Shown here piece by piece: positions 1-7,879 of a stretch of 64,000 nt of DNA. Location of the stretch: NCBI RefSeq assembly GCF_000282195.1, contig NZ_AKJT01000036.1:1-64000 (forward strand), written 5' to 3'. The DNA comes from Pseudomonas sp. GM18. GTDB lineage: Bacteria; Pseudomonadota; Gammaproteobacteria; Pseudomonadales; Pseudomonadaceae. Made by a program: the position numbers and the translations under genes. Under the pieces are notes generated by a model. The model made no database searches and was not told the origin of the DNA. It saw nothing but the letters and a program-made list of their open reading frames with translations. Numbering within the stretch: the stretch's first letter is position 1; every line of letters starts with the position of its first letter.

Positions 1-22
1 GATGCACCGCAAGGTTTGGCTT

Positions 23-74
23 GACGACTGCTGCGCAGCCGAACGCAGCCTCGCAGGCTCGACAGCTGCTACAG
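23..74. repeat. BIME half-element, truncated by window edge
   Basis: This GC-rich element reads GACGACTGCTGCGCAGCC, then an AACGCAGCCTCG core, and ends in CAGCTGCTAC. The same core and end recur at 13065-13116 and 61077-61126, and inverted at 12968-13019 and 60982-61031. The preceding GATGCACCG matches the spacer of the 61 kb copy, so the left partner probably lies just outside the window. It is a REP-type intergenic repeat with no coding content. Confidence 0.7.
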
Positions 75-357
75 ATGCATTACGTGGCCTAAGGCGCTTT
101 TACAGAGCTCTGTTCAGCCACAACGGTGCAAACCACTACCCCGCAGGACAGCATCAAGGCTCCATGGCAGAAGCGGACTTCAGTTATCCTTCTCACCGGT
201 GAGCAATTTTCGAGGCGCTGATAATGACCTGCGTACACGTTGTAAAAGTTGGGGTGGCGAGTTCTGCCGAACGCCATTCGAGTACCCGTTTTGAGAGAAG
301 TGATGTCCTTTCCGCAAACATTCACCGCGTTCCTCATCAGCAGCCGGTGGTAACAGC
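75..357. other. Intergenic stretch upstream of the amidase
   Basis: No convincing gene is visible on either strand. The short open frames here have no ribosome binding site and no recognisable domain. The amidase promoter should lie in this stretch, but I cannot place a clear -35/-10 pair. Confidence 0.4.
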
Positions 358-2073
358 ATGATCGAGGTCACCGAGGTTTCCATTGCCGAGCTGCGTGCTG
401 CGCTCGAATCCGGCCAGACCACGGCGGTTGAGCTTGTCCAGGCCTATCTCGCCCGGATCGACGCCTACGACGGTGCTGACACGCCCACCGCCCTCAACGC
501 GGTGGTGGTTCGCAACCCCGATGCGCTCAAGGAAGCGCAGGCGTCCGATGCCCGTCGGGCCAGGGGCGAGACGCTGGGGCCGCTCGATGGTATCCCCTAC
601 ACGGCCAAGGACAGTTATCTGGTGAAGGGGCTGACCGCAGCTTCTGGAAGTCCCGCCTTCGCCAACCTGATTGCTTATCGCGATGCGTTCACCATCGAAC
701 GGCTTCGCGCCGCCGGGGCGATCTGCCTGGGCAAGACCAATATGCCGCCGATGGCCAACGGCGGCATGCAGCGCGGGGTGTATGGCCGTGCGGAGAGCCC
801 GTACAACGCCGACTACCTCACGGCCCCTTTCGCCTCGGGCTCATCGAACGGCGCCGGCACGGCAACCGCCGCCAGTTTCTCGGCATTTGGCCTGGCGGAA
901 GAAACCTGGTCGAGCGGACGTGGCCCTGCCTCGAACAACGGCCTGTGCGCCTATACGCCTTCGCGCGGAGTGATCTCGGTGCGCGGCAACTGGCCGTTGA
1001 CGCCGACGATGGACGTGGTCGTGCCGTATGCCAGGACGATGGCGGACCTGCTCGAGGTGCTCGATGTGGTAGTGGCCGATGATCCCGACACACGGGGCGA
1101 TCTGTGGCGGATGCAACCCTGGGTGCCGATTCCGAGTGTCGCCTCGGTGCGCCCCGCGTCCTATGGGTCGCTGGCCGCGAAAAGCGATGCGCTCAAAGGA
1201 AAGCGCTTCGGCGTGCCTCGCATGTACATCAACGCCGATCCCGATGCGGGTACCAGCGACGCGCCTGGCATCGGTGGGCCGACGGGTCAGCGCATCAACA
1301 CCCGCCCCTCGGTGATCGGGCTCTGGGAGCAGGCTCGCAAGGCACTCGAAGCAGCCGGCGCTGAAGTGCTCGAGGTCGATTTCCCGCTGGTTTCCAATTG
1401 CGAGGGTGATCGTCCTGGTGCACCGACAGTGTTTAACCGGGGCCTGGTGTCCAAAGAGTTCCAGCATCATGAGTTGTGGGATCTGACGGCTTGGGCGTTC
1501 GATGATTTTCTGCGAGCCAACGGCGATCCAAAACTCAATCGCCTGGTCGACGTGAACGGGCCGCTGATTTTTCCACACGACCCGGGGACGCTACCCAACC
1601 GCGAGGGCGATCTTGCCGCGGGCATGGACGAGTATGTACGGATGGCCGAACGCGGCATTACGCCGTGGGACCAGATCGACACGCTGCCTGACGGACTGCG
1701 CGGGCTGGAACACACGCGCCGAATCGATCTGGAAGACTGGATGGATCGGCTGGGGCTCGACGCGGTGATTTTCCCGACGGTAGCCGACGTTGGGCCGGCG
1801 AATGCCGATGTCGATCCGACGTCTGCGGATATCGCGTGGAGTAACGGGGTATGGGTTGCCAACGGCAATCTCGCCATCCGCCACCTGGGTGTTCCAACGG
1901 TCACAGTCCCGATGGGCGTCATGCCGGACATCGGCATGCCCGTCGGGCTGACATTTGCCGGCCGTGCCTATGACGATTCGACGCTGCTTCGCCTGGCTTC
2001 GGCGTTCGAGTCTACGGGAACGAAACGCTTGATCCCGCCTCGCACCCCACCATTGTCGGTTGGCAAAAAGTAG
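358..2073 (+). CDS. Amidase-signature family amidohydrolase
   Basis: Predicted cytoplasmic amidase of the amidase-signature family, hydrolysing an amide of unknown identity. The 571-residue product carries the Ser-cisSer-Lys triad: Lys84 in DGIPYTAKDSY, Ser162 in ASGSSNGAG and Ser186 in WSSGRGPAS, with the 24-residue serine spacing usual for the family. The signature is degenerate (GSSNGAG for GSSGG, WSSGR for TGGSIR). Together with the absence of gatC or gatB neighbours, this argues against GatA. No signal peptide is seen. The ATG start follows GGTGG. The gene stands alone: a REP pair follows it and the next gene is convergent. Substrate cannot be inferred. Confidence 0.85.
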   Translation: MIEVTEVSIAELRAALESGQTTAVELVQAYLARIDAYDGADTPTALNAVVVRNPDALKEAQASDARRARGETLGPLDGIPYTAKDSYLVKGLTAASGSPAFANLIAYRDAFTIERLRAAGAICLGKTNMPPMANGGMQRGVYGRAESPYNADYLTAPFASGSSNGAGTATAASFSAFGLAEETWSSGRGPASNNGLCAYTPSRGVISVRGNWPLTPTMDVVVPYARTMADLLEVLDVVVADDPDTRGDLWRMQPWVPIPSVASVRPASYGSLAAKSDALKGKRFGVPRMYINADPDAGTSDAPGIGGPTGQRINTRPSVIGLWEQARKALEAAGAEVLEVDFPLVSNCEGDRPGAPTVFNRGLVSKEFQHHELWDLTAWAFDDFLRANGDPKLNRLVDVNGPLIFPHDPGTLPNREGDLAAGMDEYVRMAERGITPWDQIDTLPDGLRGLEHTRRIDLEDWMDRLGLDAVIFPTVADVGPANADVDPTSADIAWSNGVWVANGNLAIRHLGVPTVTVPMGVMPDIGMPVGLTFAGRAYDDSTLLRLASAFESTGTKRLIPPRTPPLSVGKK

Positions 2074-2136
2074 AAAAAATCGCAGGCTCCTACAGAGGTT
2101 AGGTACACCCGTTGCATCGTGGTTGTACACGGTCGA

Positions 2137-2226
2137 TGTAGGAGCTGCCGCAGGCTGCGATCTTTGGGCTGTGTTCGCCATCACGAAAATCAAGATCAAA
2201 AGATCGCAGGCTTCGCCAGCTCCTAC
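2137..2226. repeat. Inverted REP pair (BIME)
   Basis: Two REP sequences face each other: TGTAGGAGCTGCCGCAGGCT at 2137-2156, running on to 2165, and its inverted partner ending AGGCTTCGCCAGCTCCTAC at 2198-2226. This is the common Pseudomonas REP of the GTAGGAGC type. The pair lies between convergent genes, and its right arm overlaps the last codon of the MarR-GNAT gene. Confidence 0.85.
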
Positions 2227-3188
2227 GCTTGCGCAGCAGCCCGGCCAGGTCGCACAAAACACTGCTCGATAACCGTTGCCCCCCACTGCTGCCCCTCTTG
2301 CTCCTGTTCCAATTTAAAACCGAAGTCTTCATACAGTTTGCGAGCCACATCCAGACCTTTGAACGTCCAAAGCCGCGTCGCGCAGAAACCGTGCTCGTCA
2401 CAGAATTTTATCGCTTCAGCCAACAAGCGTTTGCCTGCACCCTTGCCTCGCGCCGAGTCATCAAGAATGAAACAGCGCAGAATCGCTTCGCCGCCCTCTC
2501 CCTCGCCGTCTATCGCGATGGAGCCGACAATTCGCTGGCCATCCAACGCCACCCAAACCTCGTTGCGTGGATTGTGCAAACGCCCCATCAACTCCGCCAT
2601 GTCTGATGCAACCAGGCTCTCGAACGGCTGACCGAAATTCGAATGCCTTGCGTAGTAGTCAGCGTGCATTTGCACAATGCGGCCGATGATTCCGGGCCGG
2701 TAGCCCCGAGCGATATCCAGCTGCGCCGGGGGGCTCGGCGCTGCACCGAGTCGATGAGCTTGCAGGGCACCGGCATAGTTGGCAATGCCCTCACTCACCG
2801 CCTGCTGTTGTTCATGCGTCAGATAAACCATGGCAGCGTCCACCTGTTGCCTGGCAAACGAATCAATGGCTCGCAGGGTTTTCTTGCCCTGCGCTGTGAG
2901 TCGCAGCTTCTTGGAGCGCGCATCCTCCTCGTGTGGAATTTCTTCGATCTCACCGGCCTCAATGAGCTTGCGCACCATCCGGCTCACGGTGGATTTTTCC
3001 AGGCCGAGAAGCTCCACAAGCTCCCCTGCCGTCAGCGAACCCCGATCCCCAATCTCCACGATCGTGTGAACAAACGAAGGCGAATAATCCGTCGCCGCCA
3101 GCGTGGTTTGCATGAACCCCAACTCGCGCACCATGAAACGCGACGCCGAGCGGACTTGGTTAATCAGGTCTGATTGGGAATGGGTCAC
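2223..3188 (-). CDS. MarR regulator fused to GNAT N-acetyltransferase
   Basis: Bifunctional protein of about 321 residues. Residues 1-150 form a MarR winged helix (ELVELLGLEKSTVSRMVRKL with the wing after it). Residues 160-320 form a GNAT acetyltransferase with the acetyl-CoA loop DDSARGKGAGKRLL. MarR-GNAT fusions are a known architecture, and their acetylation substrates are mostly unknown. I chose the GTG at 3188 because GAGG lies about ten bases upstream of it; a GTG at 3197 is also open but overlaps that site. An inverted repeat GTTGT-N5-ACAAC at 3219-3233 sits just upstream and is a likely self-regulatory operator. Confidence 0.85.
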   Translation of the reverse strand: MTHSQSDLINQVRSASRFMVRELGFMQTTLAATDYSPSFVHTIVEIGDRGSLTAGELVELLGLEKSTVSRMVRKLIEAGEIEEIPHEEDARSKKLRLTAQGKKTLRAIDSFARQQVDAAMVYLTHEQQQAVSEGIANYAGALQAHRLGAAPSPPAQLDIARGYRPGIIGRIVQMHADYYARHSNFGQPFESLVASDMAELMGRLHNPRNEVWVALDGQRIVGSIAIDGEGEGGEAILRCFILDDSARGKGAGKRLLAEAIKFCDEHGFCATRLWTFKGLDVARKLYEDFGFKLEQEQEGQQWGATVIEQCFVRPGRAAAQA

Positions 3189-3218
3189 GGGGAGCACCTC
3201 GAACAGAATGTTTATTTA

Positions 3219-3233
3219 GTTGTATAGAACAAC
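3219..3233. promoter_or_regulatory. Candidate MarR operator
   Basis: GTTGT-ATAGA-ACAAC is a perfect 5-bp inverted repeat with a 5-base spacer in an AT-rich stretch, 30 bases upstream of the MarR-GNAT start. Position and form fit an autoregulatory MarR site. Binding is inferred. Confidence 0.5.
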
Positions 3234-3261
3234 CAAATATCCGTCAATCGACGGCTCGCGG

Positions 3262-3459
3262 CTAAGGCATGAAACCAGGTAACTGCGTCCCCCGTTCGGT
3301 CAAATACTGCATGAATAACCGCGTGCGCAGCAGGCAGTAGCGGTGCCTGCAATCCGGGCCAGCCCACCATAGCTGTGCGTTATAGCGCTGGTTCACAATG
3401 GGTATATCCACACTCCACCATTCAGCTACCGTCTCATATATAACTTGATCGCGCAGGCT
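3262..3459 (-). pseudogene. C-terminal remnant, probably of a LysR-type regulator
   Basis: An open frame of 66 codons with no start codon ends in RLFMQYLTERGTQLPGFMP and contains WWSVDIPIVNQRY. The RxRLFxxYLxER pattern resembles the last helix of LysR-type effector domains. The frame begins right after a stop and has no ribosome binding site, so it can only be the tail of a deleted gene. The LysR assignment rests on a short, loosely conserved segment. Confidence 0.45.
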
Positions 3460-3530
3460 CTACTCCTGTGCATTGAAGCGATGTTTACCTCTGTTGCGAC
3501 ACACCCATAGCTCCCAGACACGAGGAAACC

Positions 3531-4016
3531 ATGATGAGCGCCCACAAAGTTGCCGCTGTTTTGCTGGCCTTGCTCAGCGCAGCCTCCCTGTCCCCTGCCG
3601 CCTTGGCTGGGGAAGCAGGTTTCATTGCTGCCACCCCATCCGAACTCAAGTGGACGGCTGCGCCGGCGTTGGGGCCCGGCGTAATGATGGCGGTGATTGA
3701 AGGTGACCTGAAAGCCGCCGAGCCCTTCACCCTGCGTGTGAAGCTGCCAGCCAATACAAAAATCGGTGTGCATACCCATCCTGTGACCGAACGCGTAACC
3801 GTTATGTCCGGCACCTTCTACTTCGCCACCGGAAAAACCTTCGATCCAGCACGGGCCAAGGCCTATCGACCAGGTGACACTCTGATCATTCCAGTCGGCA
3901 TGTCGATGTACGGCGCCAGTCGAGAACAGGAAACTGTGCTCCAACTCCACGGCACGGGGCCTTGGGGGATCACCTACCTCAACCCGGCGGATGATCCCAG
4001 AAACAGCAAAATGTAG
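3531..4016 (+). CDS. Exported cupin-domain protein
   Basis: Small protein of 161 residues with a clear Sec signal peptide (residues 1-26, hydrophobic core VAAVLLALLSAASLSPAALA, cleavage near ALA-GE). The mature part is one cupin barrel. KIGVHTHPVTERVTVMSGTF is motif 1, with metal-type histidines and the Glu of HxH-x3-E. YRPGDTLIIPVGMSMYGAS is motif 2, in which the usual histidine is not evident. The ATG start follows GAGG. It probably acts in the periplasm; substrate and metal are unknown. It is a single gene that converges on the moc-like operon. Confidence 0.8.
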   Translation: MMSAHKVAAVLLALLSAASLSPAALAGEAGFIAATPSELKWTAAPALGPGVMMAVIEGDLKAAEPFTLRVKLPANTKIGVHTHPVTERVTVMSGTFYFATGKTFDPARAKAYRPGDTLIIPVGMSMYGASREQETVLQLHGTGPWGITYLNPADDPRNSKM

Positions 4017-4116
4017 TGCCCCTGACCAGAGATATCCCCCCTGGGCCCTTAGACTGGCTCATACGAGTGAACAGTTCCGTATGTGGCTACAGGGGAACGA
4101 CATGCCGCTGCCCCAA

Positions 4117-4965
4117 TCAGAGGCCATCGCGAGGTCGCCTCTGACAATCATTCCAGACCCCACGCATCAACTCCTTAAGCATCAGCGCTTCGGCCCAACG
4201 GTCGGTGATGTCACGTCCGTCACCCCCTGTGATGGCATAGGGTGGCGGGCCGAGTTCACAGGTGAAGGACAGGCTGGCAGGCGTGTTCGGTCGGGCCAGC
4301 CAGTCCTCGATCCCATAACGCCACCAGCCCAGGAAACGCTCCAGCCAGGGTCGATGCTGGGCAAAACTCAAGGGCACCTGGACCTGTTCGCTGCTGGCGA
4401 CACGACCATGAAAACCCCAACTATTGCGCAGAATGGTCTGGATCTGTTCGTCGTCTTCGGCCGTGGCCGGCTCTGGCAGTTCGCGGCCCACGACATAGTG
4501 GGACAAGTCGGCCAACAGTTTGAGATCGGGCATTTCAGCAAGAATGTCGAGGGTGAACAACAGATCATTGGTGAGGCGATAACGGTGGGTTTCCAGCAGG
4601 ATCGGAAAGTCCACCTGCTCGGCCAGACGCTGCCAGCCTTCGATCAACTTGATGGCTTGCGCCAGGGTGCGTGGCCGGACGTCGGCTTGCAGCGTGAGAT
4701 GGTGGCAGCCGTAGCGAGACGCGACATCGATCGCCGCCGCCAGATCATCCACGGTGCGGGGGAACACCTGACCTTCGATTTGCAGGCCCTGTGCCTTGGC
4801 AGCTTCGTGCAGGCGTGCGGCATGATTCGCTACCCAGAAATGGTCAGTGATTCCGTCGAAACCAGCGGCGGCGATTTTCTCCAGCTGCGCTTCCAGCGCA
4901 AGCTCGCATTGGCCACGGTGATCTTGCATGGCCCAAAGGGACTGGAAGACCAGGAATTCGCGCAT
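4117..4965 (-). CDS. Sugar isomerase/epimerase-like TIM-barrel protein (moc-like operon)
   Basis: The 282-residue product belongs to the xylose-isomerase-like TIM-barrel superfamily (AP endonuclease 2 fold), which includes IolE, IolI and the rhizobial MocC. Metal-type residues are visible in DFPILLETHRYRLTNDL and LKLLADLSHYV. It is the last gene of the operon oxygenase-ferredoxin-reductase-isomerase; its ATG lies one base after the stop of the reductase gene, with GAGGA overlapping that stop. By context it should isomerise or dehydrate a cyclitol or keto-sugar produced by the other enzymes. The exact reaction is not readable. Confidence 0.75.
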   Translation of the reverse strand: MREFLVFQSLWAMQDHRGQCELALEAQLEKIAAAGFDGITDHFWVANHAARLHEAAKAQGLQIEGQVFPRTVDDLAAAIDVASRYGCHHLTLQADVRPRTLAQAIKLIEGWQRLAEQVDFPILLETHRYRLTNDLLFTLDILAEMPDLKLLADLSHYVVGRELPEPATAEDDEQIQTILRNSWGFHGRVASSEQVQVPLSFAQHRPWLERFLGWWRYGIEDWLARPNTPASLSFTCELGPPPYAITGGDGRDITDRWAEALMLKELMRGVWNDCQRRPRDGL

Positions 4966-4966
4966 G

Positions 4967-6208
4967 TCAGTTCCTCAGCAGTTGTTTGAGCGATACTTCG
5001 GCGTCGGCCAGGGCCTCTACCGAGAGGGGGTTATGCGAAGCGATCATTCGTTCGCACAACTTGATGTCCTTGGCGACGCTATTGCCCTGGCCCCAGCCGC
5101 AAACGCCTTGCAAACGCTGCTCGGCATCGAGGTAGAACAACAGGAAACCGCCGCCCGGGGTTGTCCGGCTTACCGTGGGTTCGGTGTTTGAAATCACGCC
5201 TACGGTCTGTAATCCCCAGTGGTATTGATCGGACCAGAAACCGGGAATGACCTCAAAGGGTAGCTCGCCGCCCAACAGATTCAGGGCGGCGTGACGGCCC
5301 TGGGTTTCGGCGTTGCGCCAGGTTTCCTGACGCTGGAAAACCCCTTGCGGGTGCAGCCGGAATTCACAGACATCCCCCGCCGCAAAGATGTCCGGCGCGC
5401 TGGTGCGCAGTTGCGCATCGACACGGATGCCCTGGCCGACCTCAAGCCCTGCGGCCATGGCCAACTCAGTGTTGGGCTGCATGCCGATGCCCACCACCAC
5501 CAGATCACAGGGCAGCAGTTGGCCGTCGACCAGTTGCACCGATTCAACATGAGTAGTGCCCTGCACCGCCTCGATGGCCACGTTCAATCGGACATCCACG
5601 CCCTGGCTGCGATGCAATTCCAGCAAAACGCTGGACAACCGTTCCGGCAACACCCGCCCCGCCAGGCGCGGCCCGGCTTCGAGCAAGGTCACCGTACAAC
5701 CCAAGGCTCGGGCGGTGGCCGCGACTTCGAGGCCGATGAAGCCGCCACCGATGATCACCAGTCGGGTGTCGGGCTGCAACGAAGCGCGCAGTGCCAGCGC
5801 CTCGTCATGGCTACGCAGATAAAGCACATTGCGCAGATGCTCGGGCACCGAGGCGAGTCTGCGCGAACGCCCTCCCGTCGCCAGCAACAGTCGTGAGTAA
5901 TGCAGCCAGCTGCCGTCGGCCAATTGCAGACGATGCTGCTGTGGGTCCAAGCCTTTTACCGGGTTGCCGGCCAGGTGTTCGATGTCCAGTTCGGCGAGCC
6001 GGGCGCTATCGCACAGGCTATAGCCCGCCAGATCGACCGTGCCCTGCAGCAACCCTTTGGACAGCGGCGGACGTTCATAGGGCGGGTGAAACTCGTCACC
6101 TATCAGGATCAGGCGACCGCGATAACCTTCGCCGCGCAAGGTCAGGGCCGCGCGACCACCGGCATGCCCGGCGCCGACGATGACCAGTGGAGCATTGGCA
6201 AGACTCAT
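4967..6208 (-). CDS. FAD-dependent ferredoxin reductase, MocF-like
   Basis: Rubredoxin/ferredoxin-NAD(P)+ reductase of 413 residues, passing electrons from NAD(P)H through FAD to a ferredoxin. It shows an N-terminal FAD dinucleotide fold (VIVGAGHAGGRAA), the HPPYERPPLSKGLL segment typical of oxygenase-coupled reductases, a second nucleotide fold (VIIGGGFIGLEVAATA) and the FAD-closing motif DIFAAGDVCEF. It sits between the Rieske ferredoxin gene (18 bases upstream) and the isomerase gene (1 base downstream), so the natural electron acceptor is the operon's own ferredoxin. ATG start with CGGAG. MocF of rhizobial rhizopine catabolism belongs to the same family. Confidence 0.85.
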   Translation of the reverse strand: MSLANAPLVIVGAGHAGGRAALTLRGEGYRGRLILIGDEFHPPYERPPLSKGLLQGTVDLAGYSLCDSARLAELDIEHLAGNPVKGLDPQQHRLQLADGSWLHYSRLLLATGGRSRRLASVPEHLRNVLYLRSHDEALALRASLQPDTRLVIIGGGFIGLEVAATARALGCTVTLLEAGPRLAGRVLPERLSSVLLELHRSQGVDVRLNVAIEAVQGTTHVESVQLVDGQLLPCDLVVVGIGMQPNTELAMAAGLEVGQGIRVDAQLRTSAPDIFAAGDVCEFRLHPQGVFQRQETWRNAETQGRHAALNLLGGELPFEVIPGFWSDQYHWGLQTVGVISNTEPTVSRTTPGGGFLLFYLDAEQRLQGVCGWGQGNSVAKDIKLCERMIASHNPLSVEALADAEVSLKQLLRN

Positions 6209-6226
6209 GGCACAGACTCCGTGCAG

Positions 6227-6547
6227 TTAAACCGTGATGGCCAGCAGGACACGCCCCGCCTCGACCCGGACTTCATAGGTCTTGAGGTTGACGCACACCG
6301 GTGCGCCAAGGGCTTTGCCGGAACGGTAATCGAAACGCCCGTTGTGCTTGGGGCACTCGATGACATGCTCCATCACCAGGCCATCGGCCAGGTGGATGGA
6401 CTCGTGGGTGCACAGGCCCGCGGTGGCGAAAAACTCGCTGTCAGCGGAGCGGTAGATGGCATAGGTGTGTTGGCCATGGTCAAAACGGATGACATCTTCA
6501 TCATCGATATCGCCCACGGCACATACATCGATCCATTGATCGGTCAT
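6227..6547 (-). CDS. Rieske [2Fe-2S] ferredoxin, MocE-like
   Basis: Small (106 residues) soluble Rieske ferredoxin. The cluster ligands are Cys46-x-His48 (CTHES) and Cys65-x2-His68 (CPKHNGRFD), spaced as in bacterial Rieske ferredoxins of oxygenase systems. The encoded protein would carry electrons from the FAD reductase to the desaturase-like oxygenase encoded 36 bases upstream. The gene order oxygenase-ferredoxin-reductase and the family assignments match mocD-mocE-mocF of rhizobia, where the three act in demethylating 3-O-methyl-scyllo-inosamine. Confidence 0.85.
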   Translation of the reverse strand: MTDQWIDVCAVGDIDDEDVIRFDHGQHTYAIYRSADSEFFATAGLCTHESIHLADGLVMEHVIECPKHNGRFDYRSGKALGAPVCVNLKTYEVRVEAGRVLLAITV

Positions 6548-6583
6548 GGCGTTTTCTCTGGTAGTGGTACAGACAGGAAGGTG

Positions 6584-7696
6584 TCAGGCCGGCGTTACTT
6601 GAGGCTCTGCCTGGACGTTGGCGACTGGCGCTGCGCGTTGTGGCAAAGGACGACAGACGAAATGGCTCGGGTCTTTGCGCTGTTTCCAGATCGTCGGGAG
6701 GATTTCCCGGAAGGCCTCGAACAGGCTGCTGTACGGTGGCGGGCAGTCGTGACGGATCTCTTCGTGAAGCTGCGCCAGCGCATGAAACGGCACCATCGGA
6801 TACATGTGGTGTTCGAGGTGATAGTTCATGTTGAGGTACATGAAGCGCAGCACCGGGCTCATGTAAATCGTGCGGCAGTTGCTGCGGTGATCAAGTACGT
6901 CTTCCGCCAGGCCGACATGTTGCGAAAGGCCGAACAGGTAAGACAGCCAACCGCCATAGAGCGTTGGAAGACCGATCAACATCAGCGGCAACCAGCTCTG
7001 CAGATACAGCGCAGTGCCCACGGTAAGCGCATAAATCGCCAGCCAGACACGCGCGTCCCTCGCCACCTTGGGCCACTCGGATTCGGGGATGAACGTCTGC
7101 TCCGCTTCACCCATCCGCCCGACGGCATGCCGGCAGACTGACCCCATCGTCTTCAGCGCATAAGGCATTCTGAACAGACTCAGCACCATCATGATCAGGC
7201 TTGGCGGACGCGGCTCGACGATTTCCGGATCGCGACCGACGATAACGGTGTCGGTGTGGTGCCGTGCGTGGCTCCAACGCCAGACGTGGGGTTCGAACAT
7301 GAACATGAAACTCGACAGCTGATAGACCGCATCATTCATCCAGCGAGTCTTGAATGCCGTGCCATGACCCGTTTCGTGCCAACGGGCATTGGACGCCGTG
7401 CCGTAGAGCAGCCCGTAGACGAAGAAGAACGGAACGCAGGCCCAGGAACCCCAGAACCAGTAACCGCCGAACCCGGTGACGACCATCGCCGACAGCCAGA
7501 TTGCGGTATCACGCAGGGCCGGGCCATCGCGACGCTGCATCAGTTCCTTCATACGTTTACGGGAGATCGGCGATTGGTACCACGTTGCCGATACCAAACC
7601 TTTTTGTGCCGCTCGGGCGGCTTCGGGGCCGGTCAATCGATAATCCCTTGGCACGGGTTTATCGGGTTTTTCAAAGGCTGCGTTGTGTTCGGGCAT
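6584..7696 (-). CDS. Fatty-acid-desaturase-fold diiron oxygenase, MocD-like
   Basis: Integral-membrane diiron oxygenase of 370 residues in the desaturase/AlkB superfamily. The three histidine boxes are present: H107ETGH111, H143ARHH147 and H293LEHH297. Two hydrophobic hairpins (about residues 64-100 and 225-260) would anchor it in the inner membrane. I chose the ATG at 7696, preceded by GGAGAACAATAAA, over the ATG at 7783, which has no such site. It is first in the four-gene operon with its own ferredoxin and reductase. Unlike acyl-lipid desaturases it is paired with sugar enzymes, which favours oxidative O-demethylation as in MocD. Fatty-acid desaturation is not excluded. Confidence 0.8.
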   Translation of the reverse strand: MPEHNAAFEKPDKPVPRDYRLTGPEAARAAQKGLVSATWYQSPISRKRMKELMQRRDGPALRDTAIWLSAMVVTGFGGYWFWGSWACVPFFFVYGLLYGTASNARWHETGHGTAFKTRWMNDAVYQLSSFMFMFEPHVWRWSHARHHTDTVIVGRDPEIVEPRPPSLIMMVLSLFRMPYALKTMGSVCRHAVGRMGEAEQTFIPESEWPKVARDARVWLAIYALTVGTALYLQSWLPLMLIGLPTLYGGWLSYLFGLSQHVGLAEDVLDHRSNCRTIYMSPVLRFMYLNMNYHLEHHMYPMVPFHALAQLHEEIRHDCPPPYSSLFEAFREILPTIWKQRKDPSHFVCRPLPQRAAPVANVQAEPQVTPA

Positions 7697-7842
7697 TTTA
7701 TTGTTCTCCGCAAGCTTGATGGTTTTAAGCACTTGCTTTCGATGCGGGATGGCATCGCTGGAGAAAATATAGGGAGCGCACAAATCCCCCTCAAGCCCTT
7801 GAATACATTCCCTATCAAGCTATCATCCAGGCCCATTGCAGC

Positions 7843-7860
7843 TTGATAGTTTTCTATCAA
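7843..7860. promoter_or_regulatory. Candidate LacI-family operator
   Basis: TTGATAG-TTTT-CTATCAA is a perfect 7-bp inverted repeat located 20 bases before the LacI-family start and about 150 bases before the divergent oxygenase gene. Half-sites CTATCAA (7812-7818) and CTATCA (7820-7825) lie close by, so cooperative binding over both promoters is plausible. Binding is inferred from symmetry and position. Confidence 0.6.
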
Positions 7861-7879
7861 AGCGACTCAAGGGCCCACC

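Noticed and set aside
3991-4989. 332-codon open frame opposite the isomerase gene
   Set aside because: Overlaps the cupin stop and runs antisense to a TIM-barrel gene that fits an operon with 1-base spacing.
5900-7141. 413-codon open frame on the plus strand
   Set aside because: It lies antisense to the reductase, ferredoxin and oxygenase genes, has no recognisable domain or ribosome site, and the minus-strand genes have clear motifs. High-GC shadow.
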